A stretch of DNA of 64,000 nt. Source: Anaeromassilibacillus senegalensis (GTDB lineage: Bacteria; Bacillota; Clostridia; Oscillospirales; Acutalibacteraceae). Of this stretch, positions 24,801-32,778 are shown in pieces; position 1 is the first letter of the stretch, and each line of letters begins with the position of its first letter. Under the pieces are notes generated by a model. That model was given only the letters and a program-made list of their open reading frames with translations. It was not told where the DNA came from and ran no database searches. The DNA is taken from positions 62,001 to 126,000 of the forward strand of contig NZ_JAFBIT010000001.1 in the NCBI RefSeq assembly GCF_021531715.1, in the 5' to 3' direction. The position numbers and the translations under genes were made by a program.

Positions 24801-26168
24801 ATGGGGATACGAATTTTGACGGCCATACAAAAAACCACGGACCTGACAGAAGGACCGATTCTGGGGCGGCTCCTGCGGTTTGCCTTTCCGCTGATGATCG
24901 GCAATCTGCTCCAGCAGCTTTACAATATCGTCGATACGCTGATCGTCGGCCGGTATCTCGGCGAAAACGCGCTGGCCGCCGTCGGCTCGGCGTACACGAT
25001 CATGATTTTTCTGACGTCTATCCTGTGCGGACTGTGCATGGGCAGCAGCGTGTACTTTTCCATGCAGTTCGGGCGCAAGGCATTCGATGCGATTCGGCAG
25101 TCGTTTTTCATCGCGTTCGGGAGCATTCTCGCGGTGACGGTGCTCTTGAACCTGCTGGTTTATGCGTTGCTCGACGGCATTATCGCCTTTATGCGGATCC
25201 CGCCGGAGATCCGCCCGATGTTCCGCGAATACCTCGCGGTCATTTTTGCCGGGATTTTCGCAACCTTCCTGTACAACATCTTTGCAAATCTCCTGCGCGC
25301 GGTGGGAAATTCCGTCGTTCCGCTTCTGTTCCTCGCGGTATCCACCACGGCGAATATCGCGCTCGACCTGCTCTTCATTCTGGGCTTTCAGTGGGGCGTG
25401 ACCGGTGCGGCTGCGGCGACCGTGATCGCGCAGTATCTTTCCGGCTTTGGCATCCTGCTGTATTACCGGTTTTTCTGCGGGGAGCTGCGCGTGCGCCGGG
25501 CGGACAGAAAATGGAACGCCTCGATTTTTCGGCAGATTTTCCGCCTTTCGGCGATGACCTGCGTGCAGCAGTCGATCATGAATCTCGGCATTTTGCTCGT
25601 GCAGGGGCTTGTGAACAGCTTCGGCACGGCGGTGATGGCGGCGTTTGCAGCGGGTGTGAAGATCGACACGCTGGCGTATTCGCCCGTGCAGGATTTCGGC
25701 AACGCCTTCTCGTCGTTCGTCGCGCAAAACTGGGGCGCGGGGAAGCGCGAGCGGCTGCACAAGGGTGTGCGCACGGCGGGTGCGATGGTGCTCTGCTTCT
25801 GCTCCGTTATCAGTCTGGTGGTCTGCCTGTTTGCCGCACCGCTGATGTCCGTCTTTGTGGACGCTGGAAATGCGGCAGTGATCGGCATCGGCGTCGGGTA
25901 TCTGCACATGGAGGGCGCGTTTTATGCGGGCATCGGGATCCTGTTTTTGCTGTACGGCTATTACCGCGCGGTCAACCAACCCGGCATGTCAGTCGTGCTG
26001 ACCGTGATCTCCCTCGGCACGCGCGTGGCGCTGGCGTATCTGCTGTCCGCGCTGCCCGCCCTCGGTGCGGTCGGTATCTGGATGTCCATCCCGATCGGAT
26101 GGATGCTCGCGGACGCCGTCGGCATCCTGTACGGGATAAGGCAAAACAAAGCACAGCGGCGCGCGTAA
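24801..26168 (+). CDS. MATE family efflux transporter, second copy
   Basis: A 455-residue twelve-segment membrane transporter. It belongs to the DinF/NorM-like branch with the usual N-terminus TDLTEGPILGRLLRFAFPL and LLQQLYNIVDTLIVGRYLG. The second half has TCVQQSIMNLGILLVQGLVN. The frame is open to 24750, but that region is the promoter. ATG at 24801 is given; a TTG at 24816, with AGGAAATGGGG upstream at better spacing, is a real alternative. It is distinct in sequence from the MATE gene at 20238. Its stop codon lies inside the terminator hairpin. Confidence 0.88.
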   Translation: MGIRILTAIQKTTDLTEGPILGRLLRFAFPLMIGNLLQQLYNIVDTLIVGRYLGENALAAVGSAYTIMIFLTSILCGLCMGSSVYFSMQFGRKAFDAIRQSFFIAFGSILAVTVLLNLLVYALLDGIIAFMRIPPEIRPMFREYLAVIFAGIFATFLYNIFANLLRAVGNSVVPLLFLAVSTTANIALDLLFILGFQWGVTGAAAATVIAQYLSGFGILLYYRFFCGELRVRRADRKWNASIFRQIFRLSAMTCVQQSIMNLGILLVQGLVNSFGTAVMAAFAAGVKIDTLAYSPVQDFGNAFSSFVAQNWGAGKRERLHKGVRTAGAMVLCFCSVISLVVCLFAAPLMSVFVDAGNAAVIGIGVGYLHMEGAFYAGIGILFLLYGYYRAVNQPGMSVVLTVISLGTRVALAYLLSALPALGAVGIWMSIPIGWMLADAVGILYGIRQNKAQRRA

Positions 26169-26185
26169 AACGGCCGCTGTGCTTT
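26148..26185. terminator. Bidirectional terminator overlapping the MATE stop codon
   Basis: A 13-bp stem (26148-26160 with 26173-26185) encloses the TAA at 26166-26168. T-rich tracts flank both sides. Confidence 0.8.
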
Positions 26186-26216
26186 GCTGCTTTTTATCGT
26201 AGAGGTGATCGTCTTC

Positions 26217-27509
26217 TCAGTCGCCGAAAGCCTGCGCGAGGTCGGCGATGAGGTCATCAATGTGTTCTGTACCAATAGAGAGACGGATCGTGTTCGGCTG
26301 GATGCCCTGGTCGAGCAGTTCCTCCTCCGTGAGCTGGGAATGTGTGGTGGAAGCCGGATGGATGACGAGCGACTTCACGTCCGCGACGTTCGCAAGCAGC
26401 GAGAAGATGTGGAGCCGGTCAATGAAGTCCTGCGCTTCCTTTGCGCCGCCCTTGATATTGAAGGTGAAGATCGAAGCGCCGCCGTTCGGGAAATATCTTT
26501 CGTACAGCGCATGGTGCGGATGATCCGGCAGAGAGGGGTGGTTGACGCTCTCGACCTTCGGATGCTTCGAGAGGAATTCAACGACCTTCAGCGCATTCTC
26601 CACATGGCGTTCAACGCGCAGAGAGAGCGTCTCAAGCCCCTGCAGGAACAGGAACGCGTGCAGCGGAGCCAGCGTCGCGCCGGTGTCGCGCAGGAGGATT
26701 GCGCGAATCTTCGTGACAAAAGCCGCCGGGCCGACCGCTTTGGTGAAGCTGATGCCGTGGTAGCTCGGGTTCGGCTCGGTGAGGGACGGGAACTTGCCGC
26801 TGCCTTCCCAGTCAAACTTGCCGCTGTCCACGATCACGCCGCCGATCGCGGTGCCGTGACCGCCGATGAACTTCGTCGCGGAGTGGACGACGATATCTGC
26901 ACCGTGCTCAAACGGGCGGAGCAGGAACGGTGTCGCAAAGGTGGAGTCCACGACGAGCGGAATCTTATTCTTGTGAGCGATTTCTGCAACCGCCTCGATA
27001 TCGATCAGTGTCGCGTTCGGGTTGCCGATCGTCTCGATGAAAATCGCCTTGGTATGGTCGTCCACTGCATTTTCAAACGCACCAGGCTCATCGGGATCGA
27101 CAAACTTTGCCGTGATGCCGTACTGCGGGAGCGTGTGGGCGAGCAGGTTGTACGTGCCGCCGTAAATCGTCTTGGCGGAAACGATGTTGTCTCCCGCCTG
27201 CGCAAGATTCAGGAATGTGTAGTTGATTGCCGCGGCACCGGAAGCTACGCCGAGTGCCGCAACGCCGCCTTCGAGCGCCGCAACGCGCTGCTCGAAGATG
27301 TCGACGGTCGTGTTCGTCAGTCTGCCGTAAATGTTGCCCGGGTCGGCGAGGCCAAAGCGTGCTGCCGCGTGTGCGGAGTTCTTGAAAACATAGGAGGTCG
27401 TCTGGTAAATCGGAACGGCTCTTGCATCGGAAACAGCGTCCGGGGATTCCTGACCGGCGTGCAGCTGGATGGTTTCAAACTTATAGTTGTTGTCATATGT
27501 ATAGCTCAT
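26217..27509 (-). CDS. metY: O-acetylhomoserine sulfhydrylase / cysteine synthase
   Basis: A 430-residue PLP enzyme of the Cys/Met metabolism family that makes homocysteine (or cysteine) from O-acetylated precursors and sulfide. Signature blocks are [55 protein letters not shown] and the PLP lysine in [18 protein letters not shown] near 209. Length matches MetY, whose characteristic insertion distinguishes it from cystathionine gamma-synthases. The ATG follows GAAAAGAGG. It is monocistronic with a ~185-base leader and a strong promoter overlapped by an inverted repeat. Confidence 0.94.
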   Translation of the reverse strand: MSYTYDNNYKFETIQLHAGQESPDAVSDARAVPIYQTTSYVFKNSAHAAARFGLADPGNIYGRLTNTTVDIFEQRVAALEGGVAALGVASGAAAINYTFLNLAQAGDNIVSAKTIYGGTYNLLAHTLPQYGITAKFVDPDEPGAFENAVDDHTKAIFIETIGNPNATLIDIEAVAEIAHKNKIPLVVDSTFATPFLLRPFEHGADIVVHSATKFIGGHGTAIGGVIVDSGKFDWEGSGKFPSLTEPNPSYHGISFTKAVGPAAFVTKIRAILLRDTGATLAPLHAFLFLQGLETLSLRVERHVENALKVVEFLSKHPKVESVNHPSLPDHPHHALYERYFPNGGASIFTFNIKGGAKEAQDFIDRLHIFSLLANVADVKSLVIHPASTTHSQLTEEELLDQGIQPNTIRLSIGTEHIDDLIADLAQAFGD

Positions 27510-27689
27510 TGTAAGTACCTCTTTTCAAATTTTGATTGGATGATTGATTTGGGGGAGTGGAGATTACTTACAACGGCACATTCGTCCATTCCGGAAATTG
27601 TGGCGGAGCATATGCAGGATGAGGGATCGCAAAGGAAATGCGCCTCCTTTTCGTGGATAATCGTTTGATACATAAAACATATCTGTTTT

Positions 27690-27729
27690 GTATGTTTTAA
27701 ATCATACACGCCAAAATGCCATTTGTCAA
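27690..27729 (-). promoter_or_regulatory. metY promoter with overlapping inverted-repeat operator
   Basis: Minus strand TTGACA (27724-27729), 17-base spacer, TATGAT (27701-27706). GTATG-N8-CATAC at 27690-27707 covers the -10 box and the probable start point, a good position for a repressor. The gap 27510-27882 holds this unit, the candidate small RNA and little else. Confidence 0.75.
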
Positions 27730-27765
27730 CCCTAAATTCCAAAAAATTTATTTCTGGAAAAAGTA

Positions 27766-27819
27766 TTGACAGATGAAATATGCCGTGCTAAAATAATACC
27801 CACAAAATATGTAGGTTAA
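27766..27819 (+). promoter_or_regulatory. Strong plus-strand promoter with Rrf2/IscR-like operator
   Basis: TTGACA (27766-27771), 17-base spacer, TAAAAT (27789-27794). ACCCAC (27798-27803) and GTAGGT (27811-27816) form an inverted repeat over the start point. A very similar string lies in the promoter of the nearby Rrf2 gene (28374-28390), pointing to shared control. Confidence 0.6.
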
Positions 27820-27885
27820 TGTAGTTTTGAAGGGATAAAAAATGTTGAGGGGACAGAGCGTTCGGCTCTGCCCCCTCCGTTTTTA
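27801..27885 (+). ncRNA. Candidate small RNA, about 85 nt
   Basis: A near-consensus promoter at 27766-27794 is followed about 50 bases later by a strong terminator (27847-27884). No gene lies on this strand before the terminator. The transcript would contain AAGGG-spacer-ATG and a 14-codon frame reaching into the terminator, so a leader-peptide-like or dual-function RNA is possible. No known RNA family was recognised. The terminator also serves the convergent Rrf2 gene, so the small RNA rests on the promoter alone. Confidence 0.4.
27847..27884. terminator. Bidirectional intrinsic terminator
   Basis: GAGGGGACAGAGC (27847-27859) pairs with GCTCTGCCCCCTC (27865-27877). TTTTT follows on plus and six T on minus. 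Confidence 0.85.
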
Positions 27886-28320
27886 GATGCTGTAATTGTC
27901 CGCGCCGCGCGATTGCTGCTGGCCGAGAATATCCTGCAGCGTGATGCCGTCGAGGTATTCGTTGATGACGCGGTTCAGGCCCTGCCACACCGGCAGCGTG
28001 ATGCAGTCTGCGCTGCGGTCGCAGAGGATGGGACTGTGGTCGAGACATGCGACGGGTGCAAGACTGCCCTCCGCGATGCGCAGAATCGCGCCGACCGTGT
28101 ATTGATCCGGCGACTTCGCCAGCCGGTAGCCGCCCTGAAAACCGCGGCTCGCGAGCAAAATATCCGATTTATTCAGCATCGGTACAATCTGCTCGAGATA
28201 TTTCTTGGAGACGTTTTGCCGCACGGCGATGTCCTTGAGCGCAACGAAGCCATCGCCCTGATTCTGTGCGAGGTCGAGCAGCATGCGCAGTGCATAGCGT
28301 CCCTTGGTGGAGATTTTCAT
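27883..28320 (-). CDS. Rrf2 family transcriptional regulator, IscR-like
   Basis: A 145-residue winged-helix repressor. The N-terminal MKISTKGRYALRMLLDLAQ and recognition-helix region VSKKYLEQIVPML are standard Rrf2. Unlike CymR, it carries three cysteines at C91, C99 and C105 (ACLDHSPILC, then DC), resembling the [2Fe-2S] site of IscR. It therefore probably senses Fe-S status and controls cluster or sulfur genes. It lies beside metY. Its own promoter (28368-28396) contains an operator-like string also found at the plus-strand promoter 27766-27819, suggesting autoregulation. No iscS/iscU follows. Confidence 0.88.
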   Translation of the reverse strand: MKISTKGRYALRMLLDLAQNQGDGFVALKDIAVRQNVSKKYLEQIVPMLNKSDILLASRGFQGGYRLAKSPDQYTVGAILRIAEGSLAPVACLDHSPILCDRSADCITLPVWQGLNRVINEYLDGITLQDILGQQQSRGADNYSI

Positions 28321-28367
28321 ATCGATTCCGTCCTTTGTATAACGGCTGTTATCCGTTGATTTTTCCT

Positions 28368-28396
28368 ATAATAACATATTTTTTGTAGGTTTTCAA
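28368..28396 (-). promoter_or_regulatory. Promoter of the Rrf2 gene with internal operator
   Basis: Minus strand TTGAAA (28391-28396), 17-base spacer, TATTAT (28368-28373). The spacer reads ACCTACAAAAAATATGT, close to the operator at 27798-27816. Confidence 0.65.
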
Positions 28397-28419
28397 GCGG
28401 AAAGTAAAATTTGCCGCGC

Positions 28420-28449
28420 AAAAGGGCTTCCCGCCGCGGGGAAGCCCTT
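28420..28449 (-). terminator. Terminator of the amino-acid ABC operon
   Basis: AAGGGCTTCCC (28422-28432) pairs with GGGGAAGCCCTT (28438-28449), followed on the minus strand by TTTTG. Confidence 0.8.
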
Positions 28450-28454
28450 GAAAA

Positions 28455-28640
28455 TCAGATCTGTTTGTGGACGATCGTGTATTCGTCGCCGGGGCGGTAG
28501 TACGGGCAATCCGAAAAGGAGCCGTGGATAAACTGCGCGGTTTCGTCCTCATCCAGCTCCATGTCGCAGACATAGAAGCCGTATTCGGGATCGTACTCGT
28601 AATACAGGCAGTCCTCGCACTTCGATGCGCTGTTTGCCAT
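28455..28640 (-). CDS. Small cysteine-rich DUF6472 family protein
   Basis: A 61-residue acidic protein with CxxC and two further cysteines (SKCEDCLYYEYD, YVCDMELDEDE, SDCPYYRPGDEY), ending VHKQI. This matches the small Clostridia-wide DUF6472 family, whose function is unknown; the cysteines suggest a metal or Fe-S site. ATG at 28640 is preferred because GAGG sits eight bases upstream. A GTG at 28652 overlapping the ATPase stop (GTGA) is possible. It is the last gene of the amino-acid transporter operon. Confidence 0.8.
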   Translation of the reverse strand: MANSASKCEDCLYYEYDPEYGFYVCDMELDEDETAQFIHGSFSDCPYYRPGDEYTIVHKQI

Positions 28641-28648
28641 AGGCTGCC

Positions 28649-29407
<759 letters not shown>

Positions 29408-29419
29408 GACAGAACCCCC

Positions 29420-30079
29420 TTATTCGTAGATGGACAGGCGCTTCTCGAGCCGGTTGAAGATGAATGTAAACACGCCGGTGATGATGAGGTAGATAATCAT
29501 GGCCGGAATGTAGACGAGCGCGCTCGCCTTGTTGGAGGCGATGATCTTCGTCTGGTAGGTCAGATCGGTCAGCGCGATAATCGAAACGAGGGAGGTGTCC
29601 TTCAGAACCATGACGAACTCGTTGCAGATCGGGGGGATCATGCGGCGGTACGCCTGCGGGATAATGACGAGACGCATGGCCTGCGAGTTTGTGAGGCCGA
29701 GTGCCTTGGAGGCTTCCATCTGGCCCTTGTCAATCGACTGGATCGCCGCGCGGATGATTTCCGCAAGGTAAGCAGCGACGTTCAGCGAGAACGCGAGCCA
29801 TGCCGCGAAGAAGCGGCTCTGGATGTTCAGCGCGGGCACGAGCTGCGGCAGCGTGTAGTAGATGAAAAAGAGCTGCATTAGGAGCGGTGTGCCGCGGAAG
29901 AAGAATATGTATGCGCCGCAGACGGAGCGGAGCACGGTGTTTTTCGAGATCTTGCCCAGCGCAAGGAAAACGGCGAGAACAAGCGCGGCCAGCACGGAAG
30001 TGACCGAAAGCGAGAGCGTCGTACCCGTCGCCTGGATCAGCGCGGGCATCCAGCCGATGATTTGTTTGATTGCGTCCAT
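29420..30079 (-). CDS. Polar amino-acid ABC transporter permease, HisM/GlnP family
   Basis: A 219-residue permease with about five membrane segments. Family blocks are TLSLSVTSVLAALVLAVFLALG, FFRGTPLLMQLFFIYYTLPQL, and the EAA loop MEASKALGLTNSQAMRLVIIPQAYRRMIPP near residue 140. Only one permease gene is present, so the channel is probably a homodimer. Two separate binding-protein genes lie upstream on the same strand and may both feed it. A hairpin at 30108-30134 separates it from the nearer one. Confidence 0.94.
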   Translation of the reverse strand: MDAIKQIIGWMPALIQATGTTLSLSVTSVLAALVLAVFLALGKISKNTVLRSVCGAYIFFFRGTPLLMQLFFIYYTLPQLVPALNIQSRFFAAWLAFSLNVAAYLAEIIRAAIQSIDKGQMEASKALGLTNSQAMRLVIIPQAYRRMIPPICNEFVMVLKDTSLVSIIALTDLTYQTKIIASNKASALVYIPAMIIYLIITGVFTFIFNRLEKRLSIYE

Positions 30080-30107
30080 GGATGTTCAACCCCCATATAA
30101 ATCAGAG

Positions 30108-30134
30108 AAGAGACTCCCGGAAAAGGAGTCTCTT
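30108..30134 (-). terminator. Attenuating hairpin between binding protein and permease
   Basis: AAGAGACTCC (30108-30117) pairs with GGAGTCTCTT (30125-30134). The minus-strand tail is only partly T-rich, so partial termination is likely, keeping the binding protein in excess. Confidence 0.65.
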
Positions 30135-30155
30135 GCTCGGGCAATTTGGTCTGAC

Positions 30156-30980
30156 TTATTTCTTCGTGATGATGACGAGCTGATTCGAGACGTACGGCTC
30201 GGTCATCTCGTAGTTCGCCTGACGATCCGGCGTAATGGAGACCGCCGCGATGATCATGTCGTACTGCTCCTTGTCGAGACCGGCGAAAATACCGTCGAAG
30301 GAGGTGTTGACGAATTCAACCTCAAGGCCGAACATGGAAGCGAGCTCTTTTGCAAGGTCGATGTCAAAGCCGATGTACTCGAGACCGGAATCGTCGGTGT
30401 ATTCCATCGGCGGGTAGCCGGCTTCCAGACCGATCGTCAGCTTGCCGTCCTGAATGGTCTTGAGCTTCGAAAGATCGAGTGTCGGCTCTTCGGTTACGGT
30501 GCGCACGCCTTCGGTGACGTTCGAGCCGAAATGCTTCTCGGCGATCTCGCCCATCTTGCCGTTGTAATACAGCGTGTCGACAGCAGCTTCCACAAGCTCG
30601 AGCATATCGGTGTTGCCCTTCTTGAGACAGATACCCATCGGCTCGCCTTCCTCGCTCGTCCAGACCTTCTGGTACTTGTCGGCTTCGTCGGTCAGGTAGT
30701 AGGCTGCAACGACGCTGTCCACATAAACGGCATCGCAGCGGCCGAGCGCTACATCGTCAAAGCACTGCGTGACCTTCTCGTAGGGGAGAATCTCCACGTT
30801 CACGCCGTTTGCCTGCATTTCCTGCAGGCTGTCGTGCGCCGTGGTGCCGGTCTGAACGGAAATCTTCGCACCGTCGAAATCCTCCGGGCTTTTGACTTCT
30901 TTTGTTGTGCCGCTGCATGCGGTGACGGAAAGCGCGAGCACGCCCGCCAGCGCGGCAGCGAGAATCTTCTTCATTTTCAT
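30156..30980 (-). CDS. Circularly permuted amino-acid ABC substrate-binding lipoprotein (copy 1)
   Basis: A 274-residue lipoprotein (lipobox ALSVTAC, Cys 22). The SBP_bac_3 fold is present but its two sequence halves are swapped. Residues ~28-150 match what is normally the second half (VKSPEDFDGAKISVQTGTTA, GRCDAVYVDSVVA, MGEIAEKHFGSN). Residues ~177-274 match what is normally the first half (GKLTIGLEAGYPPMEY, GFDIDLAKEL, SITPDRQANYEMTEPYVSN). A ~25-residue linker joins the old C- and N-termini, and the protein ends where a normal one enters its hinge. Ligand contacts of both lobes appear retained, so it should still bind a polar amino acid. It has its own promoter. Confidence 0.88.
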   Translation of the reverse strand: MKMKKILAAALAGVLALSVTACSGTTKEVKSPEDFDGAKISVQTGTTAHDSLQEMQANGVNVEILPYEKVTQCFDDVALGRCDAVYVDSVVAAYYLTDEADKYQKVWTSEEGEPMGICLKKGNTDMLELVEAAVDTLYYNGKMGEIAEKHFGSNVTEGVRTVTEEPTLDLSKLKTIQDGKLTIGLEAGYPPMEYTDDSGLEYIGFDIDLAKELASMFGLEVEFVNTSFDGIFAGLDKEQYDMIIAAVSITPDRQANYEMTEPYVSNQLVIITKK

Positions 30981-31019
30981 TTTGGAACCCTCTTGTTCTT
31001 AAAATAGTAGATTGTTTGT

Positions 31020-31083
31020 ATTGTACTCCTATTCCGGGAGGGGGTCAATTGATAAATCCGACAAAGAATTGTATATTTATACA
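31020..31083 (-). promoter_or_regulatory. Promoter and palindromic operator of binding-protein copy 1
   Basis: Minus strand TTGACC (31043-31048), 17-base spacer, TACAAT (31020-31025). Upstream of the -35 is the perfect palindrome TGTATATTTATACA (31070-31083), ARG-box-like. About 50 bases are shared with the copy-2 promoter. Confidence 0.7.
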
Positions 31084-31135
31084 TATATACATAGCTACTT
31101 TCGTGGAACAGCACCAAAGAACCACCTTTGCGGCG

Positions 31136-31169
31136 AAAAAAAGAGATTCGCGCGGGCGAATCTCTTTTT
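31136..31169. terminator. Terminator after binding-protein copy 2
   Basis: GAGATTCGC (31143-31151) pairs with GCGAATCTC (31156-31164), with A- and T-runs on either side. Copy 2 is therefore largely its own transcription unit. Confidence 0.85.
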
Positions 31170-31177
31170 CAAGCGAC

Positions 31178-32005
31178 TTATTTCTTTGTGACGATGACAA
31201 GCTGGTTCGAAACGTACGGCTCGGTCAGCTCGTATGCCGCCTGCCGGTCCGGCGTGATGGAAACAGAGGAGATGATCATGTCGTACTGATCCTTATCAAG
31301 GCCGGCGAAGATGCCGTCCCATGCGGTGTTGACCAGTTCGACCTCGAGACCGAGCAGCTCGCCGAGCGCATTGGCAATGTCTACGTCAAAGCCCATCGGG
31401 TTAAGGCCGGTTTCGTCCATGTACTCCATCGGCGGGTAGCCGATCTCCATGCCGACGGTCAGCTTGCCGTCTGTGATGGTCTTGAGCGCCGAAAGGTCGA
31501 GTACCGGCTCTTCGGTTACGGTGCGCACGCCCTCGGTGACGTTCGAGCCGAAGTGCGCCGTCGCGATCTCACCCATCTTGCCGTTGTAGTACAGCGTATC
31601 GATCGCCGCCTCAATGATGGCCTTCAGGTCGGTGTTGCCCTTCTTGAGGCAGATACCCATCGGCTCGCCTTCCTCGCTCGTCCAGACCTTCTCGAACTTC
31701 GAGTTCTCGCCGGTCAGATAGTATGCGGCAACGACGCTGTCCACATAGACCGCATCCACACGGCCGAGATCGAGGTCGTCGAAGCACTGCGTAACCTTCT
31801 CGTACGGAAGAACCTCAATCTTCTTGCCTTCGTCGAGCATGGCCTGGATGTTGTCGTGCGCGGTGGTCGCCGTCTGTACGGAGATCTTCGCGCCCTCAAA
31901 ATCGTCCGGGCTTTCAATTTTCTTTGCCGAGCCGCCGCTGCAGGCAGTCATGGAAACCGCGAGAACGCCTGCCAGAAATGCAGCCAAAACCTTCTTCATT
32001 TTCAT
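31178..32005 (-). CDS. Circularly permuted amino-acid ABC substrate-binding lipoprotein (copy 2)
   Basis: A 275-residue paralogue of the neighbouring product with the same swapped domain order: lipobox AVSMTAC (Cys 22), then IESPDDFEGAKISVQTATTA to GEIATAHFGSN, a linker, and finally GKLTVGMEIGYPPMEY, GFDVDIANALGEL and SSVSITPDRQAAYELTEPY. The start at 32005 is chosen because AAGGATTGG precedes it and the lipoprotein signal begins there. The two copies diverge mainly in the linker and around the lobe-1 helix. They share an importer with one permease, so they may broaden substrate range. Confidence 0.88.
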   Translation of the reverse strand: MKMKKVLAAFLAGVLAVSMTACSGGSAKKIESPDDFEGAKISVQTATTAHDNIQAMLDEGKKIEVLPYEKVTQCFDDLDLGRVDAVYVDSVVAAYYLTGENSKFEKVWTSEEGEPMGICLKKGNTDLKAIIEAAIDTLYYNGKMGEIATAHFGSNVTEGVRTVTEEPVLDLSALKTITDGKLTVGMEIGYPPMEYMDETGLNPMGFDVDIANALGELLGLEVELVNTAWDGIFAGLDKDQYDMIISSVSITPDRQAAYELTEPYVSNQLVIVTKK

Positions 32006-32068
32006 TTCTACCAATCCTTCCTTATGGCGCTTTCTTTCGGAAAACGCGCTGTTCAATGGAATACATGT

Positions 32069-32132
32069 ATTTTACTCCGCTTTTTGGCGGAGGTCAATTG
32101 ATAAACCTGACAAATAATTGCATAAATATGCA
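32069..32132 (-). promoter_or_regulatory. Promoter and palindromic operator of binding-protein copy 2
   Basis: Minus strand TTGACC (32092-32097), 17-base spacer, TAAAAT (32069-32074). The perfect palindrome TGCATAAATATGCA (32119-32132) occupies the same upstream position as in copy 1. Confidence 0.7.
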
Positions 32133-32168
32133 TACATACATAGATATTTCGCAGAATGAACAGGAAAG

Positions 32169-32204
32169 GAGTATGCAGGAAATATGAGAATTTCCTGCAT
32201 ACTC
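32169..32204. repeat. Perfect 15-bp inverted repeat, 6-base loop
   Basis: GAGTATGCAGGAAAT (32169-32183) is exactly repeated inverted at 32190-32204. No T-run follows on either strand. It may be a repressor site, an mRNA-end stabiliser or a REP-like element. Between it and the next hairpin, the minus strand carries a short coding-like tail (IFPFWSHVIRTVWRVVERYD) with no start, possibly another gene remnant. Confidence 0.6.
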
Positions 32205-32322
32205 TCGTCAGGCGGCGGGCAGTCAGCTAAGCCCGATGACGCCGCGCTTGTCGTAACGCTCCACGACCCGCCAGACCGTGCGTATGACGTGCGACCAAAA
32301 CGGAAAAATTCATTGAAACTGC

Positions 32323-32371
32323 ACATAGCCCTCGAAACCGAATTTCCGATTTCGAGGGCTATGTTTTTCTT
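32323..32371 (+). terminator. Strong hairpin with plus-strand T-run
   Basis: ACATAGCCCTCGAAA (32323-32337) pairs perfectly with TTTCGAGGGCTATGT (32350-32364), then TTTTCTT. It has the form of a plus-strand terminator but no plus-strand gene precedes it. It may simply stabilise the end of the minus-strand lipoprotein mRNA. Confidence 0.5.
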
Positions 32372-32379
32372 GGAAATAT

Positions 32380-32742
32380 TCACGATTTTGTCCAGCGCGT
32401 CAAATCCAGACGGGAGATCTTCTGCCCTTCCTCGAGGACGGTGGCCTGCGTGTCCGTCAACTCCAGAATATAGCCATAATGCAGATCGCTTTCGCCGTCC
32501 GCAGTGTACGTGTATTCGGCGCAAAACACGCGCGTGTTGCCGGTTCTGCCAGCCAAAGTGCTCTTGACAACGTCATAGCTTTCCACGCCGTCCGTCTCCA
32601 TTTTGGCGTCGAAAAGCGCGTCCGCGTATTGCTGCACAGGGCGCAGATCGGCTGCGGCGTCCGCATCCGTTTGTGCGTTTTGGCAGCCTGTAAGCACCAG
32701 AAGCGGAAGTGCGCACAGGAATATGCTGAGCATCTTTTTCAT
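32380..32742 (-). CDS. Small lipoprotein of unknown function
   Basis: A 120-residue precursor with a clear lipoprotein signal (LPLLVLTGC, Cys 20). The mature part is short, polar and beta-rich (TRVFCAEYTYTADGESDLHYGYILEL, split by acidic stretches) and contains one cysteine. No family was recognised. The ATG at 32742 follows AAAGGAGAATCC. It begins 37 bases after the IlvD/Edd dehydratase stop and is probably co-transcribed with it. A second unrelated lipoprotein lies upstream of the dehydratase, so both may belong to one envelope-linked operon. Confidence 0.65.
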   Translation of the reverse strand: MKKMLSIFLCALPLLVLTGCQNAQTDADAAADLRPVQQYADALFDAKMETDGVESYDVVKSTLAGRTGNTRVFCAEYTYTADGESDLHYGYILELTDTQATVLEEGQKISRLDLTRWTKS

Positions 32743-32778
32743 CGTGGATTCTCCTTTCGATACAGGCCGACTACCGGA

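Noticed and set aside
27506-27742. 78-residue minus-strand frame across the metY promoter
   Set aside because: As a full gene it would start upstream of the metY -10 box. Only shorter leader frames remain possible and are listed as a finding.
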